Below are positions 34,506-43,514 of a DNA stretch of 64,000 nucleotides, piece by piece. The stretch is from Prevotella merdae (GTDB taxonomy: Bacteria; Bacteroidota; Bacteroidia; Bacteroidales; Bacteroidaceae). How positions within the stretch are numbered: position 1 is the first letter of the stretch; every line of letters begins with the position of its first letter. The stretch lies in NCBI RefSeq assembly GCF_900290275.1, contig NZ_LT985324.1:1051143-1115142 (forward strand), read 5' to 3'. The translations under genes and the position numbers were made by a program. A model generated the notes under the pieces. It saw nothing but the letters and a program-made list of their open reading frames with translations, had not been told where the DNA came from and searched no databases.

Positions 34506-35618
34506 TTATTCAAATAAATTCTTTAGTTTGTCATAATAGTTCACCTTAAAATAAGGAGAAAGATGATTTGTCAATTTTTTATTTATTACAATATTAAACA
34601 AGCGGTAAGCATCATCAAGATCCTCTGCCACATAAACATAATCATCGTATACACCCTTAAACCAATCAGCACCAGTTGTTACTTTGTGGTCTGTAGTTTT
34701 AATTATAATTACAGGAGTTCCTGCACAAAGTGAGAAAATAGTACCATGGTATCTATCAGTTATTGTAACCTGAAAATGAGAATAACTTTCTATTTCTCTT
34801 TCTATAAAACTTCGCAAATTTGCTCGAATTTCTTTAAATGGACTTTTACCTTGTGTATCCTTACAAAATACAGAAATCCCATTTGATTCCAATCGAGTTT
34901 TCAATGTTTCTATTTCCTCATAACTATACAATTTCTCTCCGTCGTTTCGGGTACAAAGACACACACCATTACGCTTATTATTAAACGACAACGTTCCAAT
35001 AAGCGTTGTTACGATATCGGGAAAAGCTTCTACATGAATATCAGGAAACATTTCTTTAGCTTGCTCATAGGAATATTGGTCACGAGCAAGGAACAACATA
35101 TTTTTAGCTTGGTTGTGGTTTCTTGAACAGATTCTACGATTTTCCTCATGCTGAAAGTAGATGGTCTGAGGCATCATAAGTATTTTTGCAGTCTTCATTT
35201 GTTCACATACCAAACGATGCATCAATGGATGATCGCCTCCCAAATCCTGTGTACAATATCCACTTTGAATAACAATTCTGTCATTCGTTTCATTGAAAAC
35301 ACTCTTAAACATATCAAAAAAGACATTGGTAGTAGCAGGATTTGTAATAACCTTACTTTCCACCATAATCATTGCATAATCAGGATAGTTTTCTTTTATC
35401 CATTTCTTTATGCAATAATGTTGTCCCATATCTCCAAGATTTGGTTGTTCTGTAATACCTAAATAGAAGATACGTTTTGTGGATACCTTACTTTCTTCTC
35501 GTACTCTCTCTATTTCACTCAGATTATATCTTTTGGTTTTATATTCTTTATATAAACTCTTAATCGGACGATATGTCCACCATAAATATTTGTAAATAAA
35601 CTGTCGAATATTCATCAT
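34506..35618 (-). CDS. Polysaccharide pyruvyl transferase family protein
   Basis: A 370-residue member of the PS_pyruv_trans family, which adds pyruvate ketals from phosphoenolpyruvate to sugars. Seen: FYLGITEQPNLGDMGQHYCI near the start, VIQSGYCTQDLGGDHPLMHR, GVCLCTRNDGEKLYS and the typical end TDRYHGTIFSLCAGTPVIII. Its ATG overlaps the stop of the next upstream gene (35615-35618). The two are often neighbours in Bacteroidota polysaccharide loci (F420-dehydrogenase-like plus pyruvyl transferase), which suggests a joint modification step. Confidence 0.9.
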   Translation of the reverse strand: MMNIRQFIYKYLWWTYRPIKSLYKEYKTKRYNLSEIERVREESKVSTKRIFYLGITEQPNLGDMGQHYCIKKWIKENYPDYAMIMVESKVITNPATTNVFFDMFKSVFNETNDRIVIQSGYCTQDLGGDHPLMHRLVCEQMKTAKILMMPQTIYFQHEENRRICSRNHNQAKNMLFLARDQYSYEQAKEMFPDIHVEAFPDIVTTLIGTLSFNNKRNGVCLCTRNDGEKLYSYEEIETLKTRLESNGISVFCKDTQGKSPFKEIRANLRSFIEREIESYSHFQVTITDRYHGTIFSLCAGTPVIIIKTTDHKVTTGADWFKGVYDDYVYVAEDLDDAYRLFNIVINKKLTNHLSPYFKVNYYDKLKNLFE

Positions 35619-36826
35619 CTTATTTTTCTAATTATTTTTAAAATTGCTCTTACTTTATTCATAAAATTCTCAGGAAAGAAAGCATTTACGAATTTCCTCA
35701 TTTCATATTTCCACGTCGTAAGAAAAGGCGTTGGAGAAGTTAAATACTTCCTTTGTATCTCACTTTTGGGTATATTTCCTCGCTCATAGTCCGTCCAATA
35801 TAAATCATAATCATCAGGTTTCAACTGGGGTTTATACATATTTCTGTTTATACATTCATGATAATCTCTTTCTTCATAAACAATAGAATCTTTAACCATA
35901 TCTATCAACCTCTCTCCCTTTTCACTGTTCACGATTATAATAGACACGCCCAACTCATACTTAATAAACTTAAGCGATTTCGGTTGATAACCCCAAAAAT
36001 CGGCCATAGTAATATCAGACACTCTCTGTATACGAGAATAATTACAGTTAAAACAATTTTCTCTGAGTGCATAATTATCTACAAATGAACGGGAAAAAAA
36101 GTCTTTACTATATTCATGAAGAACAAAAGTTCCATCCTCAAAAATGTATTTACAGCATGTATGCAACTGATCAGGTTGTTTATCACGAAAACGCATCTCA
36201 ACAACCTTTTTCCCATGTTCTTGCTCAATATCCTTAATGCGATCTCTCAAAATTCTACGAGATGGAACACCATGACAAATTATATCAACGGTAAACAAAT
36301 TTTCATACTCCTTATTTAGGTATTTTCTTAAAGCAGCAACTTGACATGGTGTACCTGTAAATAACACATGACGTCCTAATTTTAACTCCTCACGGATCTC
36401 CTTGTAACAATCCTTTACATCACTATGTGAATACTTAGATCCCTGATATTTTTTTATATCTGCAATATCAGAAGATAGTTTATGTACAGCTCCATCATTT
36501 GTCCATAATGCACCACAAAAGACATCTTTTTTCTCAAGGAAATGCTTTGACAGCACGTATGATATACCTCCAGAAGTGCTATACTTACGCGCTTTTTTAT
36601 CCTTTACCCATCCTGCATAGACTTTTAGAGGTTGCTTAGAAAAAACAGGAGGATTCAGAGAAGGACATACTTTCTGACATCGTCTGCAATCAATGCATAG
36701 AGTTTGATCAACAGCAGGATAGATGTTTCCCTTATCATCCTCCTTCATACTAATACAATGTTTTGGACATGCCATACGACAGGCTTGACATCCCGTGCAC
36801 TTTTCATGTGAGCATATTAATTCCAT
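35615..36826 (-). CDS. Coenzyme F420 hydrogenase/dehydrogenase beta-subunit-like iron-sulfur protein
   Basis: A 403-residue protein with two N-terminal [4Fe-4S] clusters: C10, C13, C16, C20 (CTGCQACRMACP region) and C44, C47, C50, C54 (CIDCRRCQKVCP). The rest matches the FrhB N- and C-terminal domains: YSTSGGISYVLSKHFLE, KYQGSKYSHSDV, LFTGTPCQVAALRKYL and SDITMADFWGY. In polysaccharide loci these act as redox enzymes of unknown substrate; Bacteroidota normally lack F420, so another flavin is likely. It overlaps wzx by 10 bases. Confidence 0.9.
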   Translation of the reverse strand: MELICSHEKCTGCQACRMACPKHCISMKEDDKGNIYPAVDQTLCIDCRRCQKVCPSLNPPVFSKQPLKVYAGWVKDKKARKYSTSGGISYVLSKHFLEKKDVFCGALWTNDGAVHKLSSDIADIKKYQGSKYSHSDVKDCYKEIREELKLGRHVLFTGTPCQVAALRKYLNKEYENLFTVDIICHGVPSRRILRDRIKDIEQEHGKKVVEMRFRDKQPDQLHTCCKYIFEDGTFVLHEYSKDFFSRSFVDNYALRENCFNCNYSRIQRVSDITMADFWGYQPKSLKFIKYELGVSIIIVNSEKGERLIDMVKDSIVYEERDYHECINRNMYKPQLKPDDYDLYWTDYERGNIPKSEIQRKYLTSPTPFLTTWKYEMRKFVNAFFPENFMNKVRAILKIIRKIR

Positions 36827-38352
36827 TTACTTTTAATTAAATTTTTAACTTTAGTAACAACAAATATCCTTTCTCCATGAGTTAATCCTATTCCCATTAT
36901 GCAAATTAATACTATCACTAAATGGATCATTGTTTGATATACGAACTGCATAAATGAGTTCGCCTGCATTTGGAAAAATTGGACAGTAATATAAATTCCA
37001 GATAACACTACAAAAATTATAAATAGAGGTAAAATTACATATTTAAGAAACAACTTGTTATTCAACTTTATATATCTTGAAAGGAAATTCAATCTAACCA
37101 CCAACGCTATAATGAAAATGGCTATTCTTATTAAATACATTCCATGAGGTGGCATTCCTAGTTTTCCTCCAATATACGAAAGCGGAAGATTCAGTAAAAG
37201 AATGGCACTTATGATTATCTGATAAATTTTTATCTTACCAGTTGCAAAGATCGTTACCCACAGAGGACCAGAAATAGTTTCAAGTAATGCTCCGAGCATT
37301 ATAAACAAGCATATATCATTAGTATATGTAGGATAATTTCCCAACCAAAGTCTTAGAATATAATCAAGATTTACAAGTAAAGGATATGTTATACATACCA
37401 TTATTAAGAATGAAAACTTTGAAGACTTGAAAATTAGATCCATTTGACGTGTTCTATCCTTTGCGGCCTCCGCCTGAACTAGCTGTGGATTCAATGCTTG
37501 TTGAAAACCAGTAACAAACTGCATAACAGCAGAATTTATCTGATTGGCAATTCCTACTGCTGCATTAAGAGCAACACCAAAAAACAAGTTAACAATTATG
37601 TTTACACCTTGTTGATAACCCACATTGGCAAAAGAACCAAATAAGGCCCAACCCGAAAAAGAGAGGAGTTTTCTATAAAGTTTAGTATCTCTTATTCTTA
37701 CATATTTTATATCATTCAATTTAACACGACAATAAATAATATAGATCGTGAATGTGGTTATTTGTACAACCAATAGTAATATAGCATACAGCAACAACTT
37801 GTCAACCAACAAAGTCATCAAGATATAAAGAATACCCAACTTCATAAGTACATCATATATGCTTAGATACGCGTAAAACGACATTCTTTCATGTGAAAGT
37901 ATTGCTGCCGTAAATGGTACCTGTATTATACTTACCATACATGACAATATAGAAAATTGGTATATCCAATTTATCACGTCCATACGGTCTAATGGTAAAT
38001 TCATTTTTACATTGACAAACCAAAGCCCTATAGTTTCAGCTAGAATTAAAATAACAAAAGCCAAACACACATGAATATTAACACAAGCTGAAAAAATTAC
38101 AGGAACATTTCCTTCTGATTTACCTAGCTCATAGGACAAATGGCGTTGCGTACCTGTAGCCATCGCACTACTTATAAAAGTAAACATTACGACAACACCA
38201 CCAACTATATTGTAGGTTCCAAAATCCTGTTCACCAAGAGTATGCAAAACCACACGACTTGTAAACAAAGATACTACCATTATCAGTAGCATCCTCATAT
38301 ACATAAACATTGTGTTCTTTGCTATACGTTTATTATTTGAATTTTGCGACAT
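36817..38352 (-). CDS. Wzx-like oligosaccharide flippase
   Basis: A 511-residue inner-membrane protein with about twelve to fourteen helices from the polysaccharide-biosynthesis (MOP) exporter superfamily, which turns the lipid-linked repeat unit to the outer face. The start RIAKNTMFMYMRMLLIMVVS, followed by LGEQDFGTYNIVGGVVVMF, is characteristic. ATG 38352 begins this block; an upstream in-frame start at 38403 would add 17 residues without similarity. First gene of the AT-rich part of the locus. Confidence 0.9.
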   Translation of the reverse strand: MSQNSNNKRIAKNTMFMYMRMLLIMVVSLFTSRVVLHTLGEQDFGTYNIVGGVVVMFTFISSAMATGTQRHLSYELGKSEGNVPVIFSACVNIHVCLAFVILILAETIGLWFVNVKMNLPLDRMDVINWIYQFSILSCMVSIIQVPFTAAILSHERMSFYAYLSIYDVLMKLGILYILMTLLVDKLLLYAILLLVVQITTFTIYIIYCRVKLNDIKYVRIRDTKLYRKLLSFSGWALFGSFANVGYQQGVNIIVNLFFGVALNAAVGIANQINSAVMQFVTGFQQALNPQLVQAEAAKDRTRQMDLIFKSSKFSFLIMVCITYPLLVNLDYILRLWLGNYPTYTNDICLFIMLGALLETISGPLWVTIFATGKIKIYQIIISAILLLNLPLSYIGGKLGMPPHGMYLIRIAIFIIALVVRLNFLSRYIKLNNKLFLKYVILPLFIIFVVLSGIYITVQFFQMQANSFMQFVYQTMIHLVIVLICIMGIGLTHGERIFVVTKVKNLIKSKWN

Positions 38353-38403
38353 TTTTTTGATTATGTAGGCAGTCAATTTGGGCTTTCTGTAGAGTTTTTG
38401 CAC

Positions 38404-38726
38404 TTTTCAGTACCCACCTCCATTGACTTATTAAATTATTGATTGATAATTAACATCTGGAACTATTAAAGTCTTATATAGGAGGGTAAGAGAGAAAATT
38501 AATTCCTATCCCCTATATTTTAATATTGATATAGTATGTAATCATATCTATTTTTATATATGAACACATACTTAATACAAGTGACGCAACTAAAAATTGA
38601 CAAGAAATTACACTCTCAATTACACGTTTCCGCTTATCCACTAATGTCAAAGTATCATCACCATGTAATTTCGTCATTAATATGGAGCGCTCGAAAGCAT
38701 AGCAAGCGTCCTTATTTACATAACTA
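38404..38726. other. Spacer between the GDP-fucose block and wzx
   Basis: No gene of normal size. A 54-codon frame on the - strand is listed separately. I see no consensus promoter or terminator here. Confidence 0.5.
38513..38677 (-). CDS. Possible 54-residue small ORF
   Basis: ATG 38677 to TAG 38513 encodes MTKLHGDDTLTLVDKRKRVI followed by a hydrophobic stretch ESVISCQFLVASLVLSMC. The frame is open upstream to within the kinase gene. Composition is protein-like and one membrane helix is possible, but there is no homology I recognise and no clear signal for expression. It could also be the tail of a lost gene. Confidence 0.25.
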   Translation of the reverse strand: MTKLHGDDTLTLVDKRKRVIESVISCQFLVASLVLSMCSYIKIDMITYYINIKI

Positions 38727-39965
38727 TTACACTCTTCGAATATGCAGTTCTATGGCTTCGCGATGCTCTTGCGCAAAAGCCTTAGCGTCTTCAACAACCA
38801 ACGCCAAATAACCTCCGCCACCTGCTCCCGGCATCTTCCATGCCAGCACACCAGGCATTGCGCTATATTTCTGTATATACGGTTCCACGCTTGCCTCTGG
38901 ACATGGCTTGCCGTAAGCCACTGGATTTACCATTGCAGGGAACATAGCTATTTGTGCATTGAATGATGCCTTATATGCTGAGGCAAAAGCTTGCAAGTCA
39001 TGGGCAAGGATAGCCGACCAACAAGCGTCGGCTGCATCGGCAAGGGCTTTTACCTTGGCAGGAGTGATATCCTTGCCTTCCACTACTGAGCAACCGGGAC
39101 GACGAGGGTCAAGAGGAACCATTACAAGATGCTCTTCAAGAAAACGGAGAGTCATTTCGTCGTTGGTGTTCTCAATCTTCTTAGGCCAGAAGTTATTGTC
39201 ATAGTAATGGCGGCAGAGACCAGGCACGCAAATGCCTATGGAATCCTGCGCTCCAGAAATATGGCCATCCTCACGTTCAGGATTGTTCTCAAAGCAGAAC
39301 ACAAGACGAGCAAGCATCTCGGGGTCCATCTTTGGGAGTTTAACTGGCCAGATTTTCTTGATCATGTTGCGTGTAGATGTAGACAAGCCACAACGGTCGC
39401 GCACCTCAAAGGTTGGTTCAAGTGATATTGTTATTGCCCAACCCGGATGAAACACCGACACATAAGGCTGGTCAATCCATGTGCCAGCCAAGTCAAGACG
39501 TGTAGGTATGCCACAGCTGTCACCCTTTGAGGCATCAGCGTCGCTTGCCTTTGACAACTCCGCCTTTAATGATGACGAGGAGCGTGCCTGCAGTCCTGCA
39601 TGAGGAGTGCGCTGTAGTTCCACATACTCTATGCCACGCTCCTTGCAGAGCTGACGCTTGTCGTCAGAACCTCCCTCGGCGTTTACCACAAAGATGTCGG
39701 GCTTAACAATGTCGAGTGTGGGGATAAAGTCGAGCACACCGCTGCCCTGATTGATATAGGCATCCTTTACAGCCTTGACATTCTTCACCATAAACAGGCG
39801 TTCCTCCTGCGGGAACATAGGTTTGCGATGCTTGTACTCTTGGTAGGTTGCGTCTGAACCAATACCCACATAGAGGTCGCCAAACTGCGACGCCTGTTGA
39901 AAAAACTCAACATGACCGCTATGAAGCAGGTCGTAACATCCGCTAACAAATACTTTCTTATTCAT
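38727..39965 (-). CDS. Nucleotidyltransferase-GHMP kinase fusion
   Basis: A 412-residue two-domain enzyme. Residues about 1-130 form a cytidylyltransferase-like Rossmann domain: VFVSGCYDLLHSGHVEFFQQ with the HxGH motif, and PQEERLFMVKNVKAV. From about 150 a GHMP-kinase domain follows: GIPTRLDLAGTWIDQP, DGHISGAQDSIGICVPGLCR and, at the end, KMPGAGGGGYLALVV (the phosphate-binding glycine loop near the C-terminus). The usual GLGSSS motif is replaced by SGAQDS. The fusion would phosphorylate a free sugar and join it to a nucleotide. Beside a FucP-like transporter and GDP-fucose genes, a salvaged sugar such as fucose is plausible but unproven. ATG 39965 chosen; the frame opens earlier. Confidence 0.82.
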   Translation of the reverse strand: MNKKVFVSGCYDLLHSGHVEFFQQASQFGDLYVGIGSDATYQEYKHRKPMFPQEERLFMVKNVKAVKDAYINQGSGVLDFIPTLDIVKPDIFVVNAEGGSDDKRQLCKERGIEYVELQRTPHAGLQARSSSSLKAELSKASDADASKGDSCGIPTRLDLAGTWIDQPYVSVFHPGWAITISLEPTFEVRDRCGLSTSTRNMIKKIWPVKLPKMDPEMLARLVFCFENNPEREDGHISGAQDSIGICVPGLCRHYYDNNFWPKKIENTNDEMTLRFLEEHLVMVPLDPRRPGCSVVEGKDITPAKVKALADAADACWSAILAHDLQAFASAYKASFNAQIAMFPAMVNPVAYGKPCPEASVEPYIQKYSAMPGVLAWKMPGAGGGGYLALVVEDAKAFAQEHREAIELHIRRV

Positions 39966-41133
39966 AAGTCTTTTTAATTTTTTTAGCATAGGTAGCTACT
40001 ACAAGGTAGCAGACAAGGGGAATGATAAAGCCGATGGCCATATTGTTCTCGCCTATACATCCCATTAGCATGGGAGCGATTGCACCACCTACGATTGTCA
40101 TAATCAAGTAGGAGGAACCGCGTTTGGTGGCTGATGTACTTAGTCCTTGAAGAGCAAGGGCAAAGATGGTTGGAAACATGATGCTCTCAAACAGATAGGT
40201 CACTACCAATGATATGAGTCCGACGGTTCCGCCACATATCACACCTATCATACATATCATGGCACCCACGGCGCATATCAGCAACAGTCGTGTGGCTGAG
40301 AGGTAGTTCATCAGCCATGTGCCAAGGAGTCTGCCAACCAGGAAGAAGCCCATGCCTCCAAAGGAGAGCATCAGGGCCGCATGCTGATTGGTTATTGTGC
40401 TTGAGACTTCAGTAACATAATTGATAAAGAAACTGTTTACGCCTGTTTGGGCTGCCACATAAGCAAAGAGGGCAACAAGGCCCAAAAGGTAAGGTGCTGA
40501 TTTACTGAGTTTGTCTAGACCCGCTTTCTCGGAGGTGGAAGTATCCACAATCTCGGGCAACTGCATATGGCTGAACAATACTGCTATAACAAGCACTGCG
40601 ATTCCGATGACCGCATAAGGGAGTGCCACTGAACCTGAATCACCAAAGATGATAAGTCCGCCTACCAATGGACCTACTATCCATCCCAATCCATTAAGGC
40701 TTTGAGCGAGATTGAGTCGTGAGGCTGCCGTATCAGGCTCGCCAAGCACTGTGACATAAGGATTGGCAGCGGTCTCCAAACATGTGAGTCCACAACCGAT
40801 GATGAAGAGACATAGCAGGAAGAACTCAAAAGACATCATCCGTTCGCCAGGCACAAAGAGGAGCGCTCCAATACCATATAGTATAAGTCCTGTGATTACA
40901 CCTGCCTTGTAGCCCCATTTCCTTATGATGACACCTGCCGGAATTGCCATGATGAAATAGCCTCCATATACCATTGCCTGTACAAGGGCAGAACGGGTCT
41001 TGGAGATTTCCAGCATGTTCTGAAAATGCTTGTTGAGCACATCAAGTATGCTATGCGCAAATCCCCAACAAAAGAACAGGGATGCTACAAGGGCAAACGG
41101 AATCAGGTATTTACGTGTTACGATTGACTTCAT
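39958..41133 (-). CDS. FucP-like sugar:H+ symporter (MFS)
   Basis: A 391-residue major facilitator protein with twelve hydrophobic helices. It resembles the L-fucose permease branch: FCWGFAHSILDVLNKHFQ in helix 1, CLETAANPYVTVLGEPD (the helix-4 NPYV motif) and SLNGLGWIVGPLVGG. It would import a free sugar together with protons. It starts one base into the stop of the GDP-fucose synthase gene (TAATG) and overlaps the kinase fusion, so transport, activation and GDP-fucose synthesis are coupled. Confidence 0.88.
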   Translation of the reverse strand: MKSIVTRKYLIPFALVASLFFCWGFAHSILDVLNKHFQNMLEISKTRSALVQAMVYGGYFIMAIPAGVIIRKWGYKAGVITGLILYGIGALLFVPGERMMSFEFFLLCLFIIGCGLTCLETAANPYVTVLGEPDTAASRLNLAQSLNGLGWIVGPLVGGLIIFGDSGSVALPYAVIGIAVLVIAVLFSHMQLPEIVDTSTSEKAGLDKLSKSAPYLLGLVALFAYVAAQTGVNSFFINYVTEVSSTITNQHAALMLSFGGMGFFLVGRLLGTWLMNYLSATRLLLICAVGAMICMIGVICGGTVGLISLVVTYLFESIMFPTIFALALQGLSTSATKRGSSYLIMTIVGGAIAPMLMGCIGENNMAIGFIIPLVCYLVVATYAKKIKKTYE

Positions 41134-42341
41134 TAGCTGTTGAGGCTGTCTTTATACCACTCGAACAGCTTCTGAACGCCATCCTCTATCTCCACCTTAT
41201 GTGTCCAACCAAGCGAATGGAGTTTGCTCACGTCAATAAGCTTGCGCATAGTTCCGTCTGGCTTTGTTATATCAAACTCTATTGTGCCTTCAAAGCCAAC
41301 AGCTTTTACAACAAGTTCAGACAACTCACGAATGGTAAGTTCCTTACCCGTACCTACATTGATATGACAGTTGCGTATCTCGCCTAATGATGGAATTGCA
41401 CCGCCACGACCTTCTGAGTTGTTTCTGTCAACGGCTCCATCTGCCTTTGCTCCATAGAACACGCTGCTGTATTTCTCGATACCGATAATATCCTTGAAGT
41501 CAACATTCAAGAGCACATGCACACTTGCATCTGCCATGTCCTCGCTCCAAAGGAACTCACGAAGCGGAGTGCCTGTACCCCATAGCACCACCTTATTATT
41601 ATATATACCATAAAACTCCAATGCCTTCAAGATTCGTTCATGAGAGTTGCTTCCATCAACATTGCCCTCCCCTATTATTGCACGAAGCTTGTCTGTCGGA
41701 TTGATAGGACGCTTGTTCATGTCAACCTCAATGCTGCGCCAATCGCCCTCATGGATGAGCTTAGCCAAGTATATCTTGCGCATCATTGCCGGCATAACAT
41801 GACTGTTCTCCAAATGGAAATTGTCATTCGGTCCATATAGGTTTGTAGGCATAACAGCTATATAGTTGGTGCCATACTGCAGATTATACGACTCGCACAT
41901 CTTCAATCCCGCAATCTTCGCAATGGCATACTCCTCATTGGTATATTCCAATGGAGATGTCAAGAGGCAATCTTCCTTCATCGGTTGCGGAGCGTTCTTA
42001 GGATAGATACATGTTGAACCAAGGAATAGCAATTTCTTTACTCCATGCTTATAGGCATTCTCTATCACGTTGCACTGCATCTTCATGTTCTGCATTATGA
42101 AGTCGGCACGGTAGAGAGAGTTAGCCATAATGCCACCAACAAATGCGGCTGCCAATACTACAGCATCGGGACGTTCCTCATCAAAGAAACGTGTTACTGC
42201 CTGCTGGTCTGTAAGGTCCAACTCCTTATGGCTGCGTCCAACAAGATTGTTGTAGCCACGAGCCTTAAGGTTGTTCCAAATAGCAGAACCCACAAGTCCG
42301 TGGTGTCCTGCTATATATATTTTACTGTCTTTACTTAACAT
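41133..42341 (-). CDS. fcl: GDP-L-fucose synthase
   Basis: A 402-residue short-chain dehydrogenase that turns GDP-4-keto-6-deoxy-mannose into GDP-L-fucose by epimerisation and NADPH reduction. Seen: nucleotide motif IAGHHGLVGSAI, LAAAFVGGIMANS, GSTCIYP (catalytic Ser and Cys region), YAIAKIAGLKMCESYNLQYG (Tyr-x3-Lys) and LWGTGTPLREFLWSEDMADA. It is longer than the E. coli enzyme (321) because of extra loops near 200-235 and 285-325, usual in Bacteroidota. Follows gmd by 2 bases. Confidence 0.95.
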   Translation of the reverse strand: MLSKDSKIYIAGHHGLVGSAIWNNLKARGYNNLVGRSHKELDLTDQQAVTRFFDEERPDAVVLAAAFVGGIMANSLYRADFIMQNMKMQCNVIENAYKHGVKKLLFLGSTCIYPKNAPQPMKEDCLLTSPLEYTNEEYAIAKIAGLKMCESYNLQYGTNYIAVMPTNLYGPNDNFHLENSHVMPAMMRKIYLAKLIHEGDWRSIEVDMNKRPINPTDKLRAIIGEGNVDGSNSHERILKALEFYGIYNNKVVLWGTGTPLREFLWSEDMADASVHVLLNVDFKDIIGIEKYSSVFYGAKADGAVDRNNSEGRGGAIPSLGEIRNCHINVGTGKELTIRELSELVVKAVGFEGTIEFDITKPDGTMRKLIDVSKLHSLGWTHKVEIEDGVQKLFEWYKDSLNS

Positions 42342-42343
42342 AA

Positions 42344-43456
42344 TTATTTTACAATTCCCTTCTCCAAATACTCAGCCAGGTTCATACGTACCTTGGCTGC
42401 CGCACCCTCAGATGCTACCTTTGCCATATCATGGTCAACCATAATCTTTACAAGCTCCTCGAATGAGGTAGTGTTAGGATTCCAGCCAAGCTTTGCCTTG
42501 GCCTTGGTTGGGTCTCCCCAGAGATTAACAACGTCTGTTGGACGATAGAAGTCAGGAGAAACCTCAACAAGTGTCTTGCCTACAAGGTTCTCCGGTCCGC
42601 TTACGCAGATACCCTTCTCGTTCTCTTCCTTACCTTCCCACTTAAGTTCTATGCCCACATAATGGAAGGCAAGCTGTGCAAACTCGCGAACGCTGTGCTG
42701 TACACCAGTAGCAATAACGAAGTCCTCTGGCTTTGGAGCCTGAAGGATAAGCCACATGCACTCAACATAATCCTTGGCATAACCCCAGTCGCGCAATGAG
42801 TCAAGATTGCCAAGATAGAGTTTGTCCTGCAAGCCCTGGGCAATACGGGCAGCTGCAAGAGTTATCTTGCGTGTAACGAATGTCTCGCCACGACGCTCAC
42901 TCTCATGATTAAAGAGAATACCATTGCAGCAGAACATGTTGTATGCATCACGATACTCCTTTATTATCCAGAAACCATACTGCTTGGCAACTGCATAAGG
43001 CGAGAAAGGATGGAAAGGTGTGTTCTCATTCTGCGGAACCTCCTCCACCTTGCCGTAAAGCTCGGAAGTGGAAGCTTGGTATATCTTACATGTATTGGTA
43101 AGTCCTACCTTGCGCACTGCCTCGATTATACGAAGTACACCTACTGCATCCACATCTGCTGTAAACTCTGGAGAGTCGAAACTTACCTGTACATGACTCT
43201 GTGCTGCAAGATTATAAATCTCTGTTGGACGAACCTCTGACACAACACCTACGATAGACATAGAGTCGCCAAGATCGGCATAGTGAAGATGAAAGTGTGG
43301 TTTTCCCTCAAGATGAGCGATGCGCTCACGATAATCAACTGAGGAACGGCGGATAACGCCATGTACATCATAACCTTTTTCCAACAGCAGCTCTGCCAAA
43401 TAAGAACCATCCTGTCCTGTAACGCCCGTGATAAGGGCAATGTTCTGTTTGCTCAT
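42344..43456 (-). CDS. gmd: GDP-mannose 4,6-dehydratase
   Basis: A 370-residue short-chain dehydrogenase/reductase converting GDP-D-mannose to GDP-4-keto-6-deoxy-D-mannose, the first step to GDP-fucose. [20 protein letters not shown] (residues 11-30) binds [23 protein letters not shown] holds the catalytic Thr/Ser and Glu, and [13 protein letters not shown] the Tyr-x3-Lys pair. [15 protein letters not shown] and the C-terminal [20 protein letters not shown] are diagnostic. It sits between manC and fcl in pathway order. Confidence 0.97.
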   Translation of the reverse strand: MSKQNIALITGVTGQDGSYLAELLLEKGYDVHGVIRRSSVDYRERIAHLEGKPHFHLHYADLGDSMSIVGVVSEVRPTEIYNLAAQSHVQVSFDSPEFTADVDAVGVLRIIEAVRKVGLTNTCKIYQASTSELYGKVEEVPQNENTPFHPFSPYAVAKQYGFWIIKEYRDAYNMFCCNGILFNHESERRGETFVTRKITLAAARIAQGLQDKLYLGNLDSLRDWGYAKDYVECMWLILQAPKPEDFVIATGVQHSVREFAQLAFHYVGIELKWEGKEENEKGICVSGPENLVGKTLVEVSPDFYRPTDVVNLWGDPTKAKAKLGWNPNTTSFEELVKIMVDHDMAKVASEGAAAKVRMNLAEYLEKGIVK

Positions 43457-43514
43457 AAATTAAAAATTTGCTTTTATGTTGTATATTATTGAAATGCTTA
43501 TTATTCTTCTTTAT

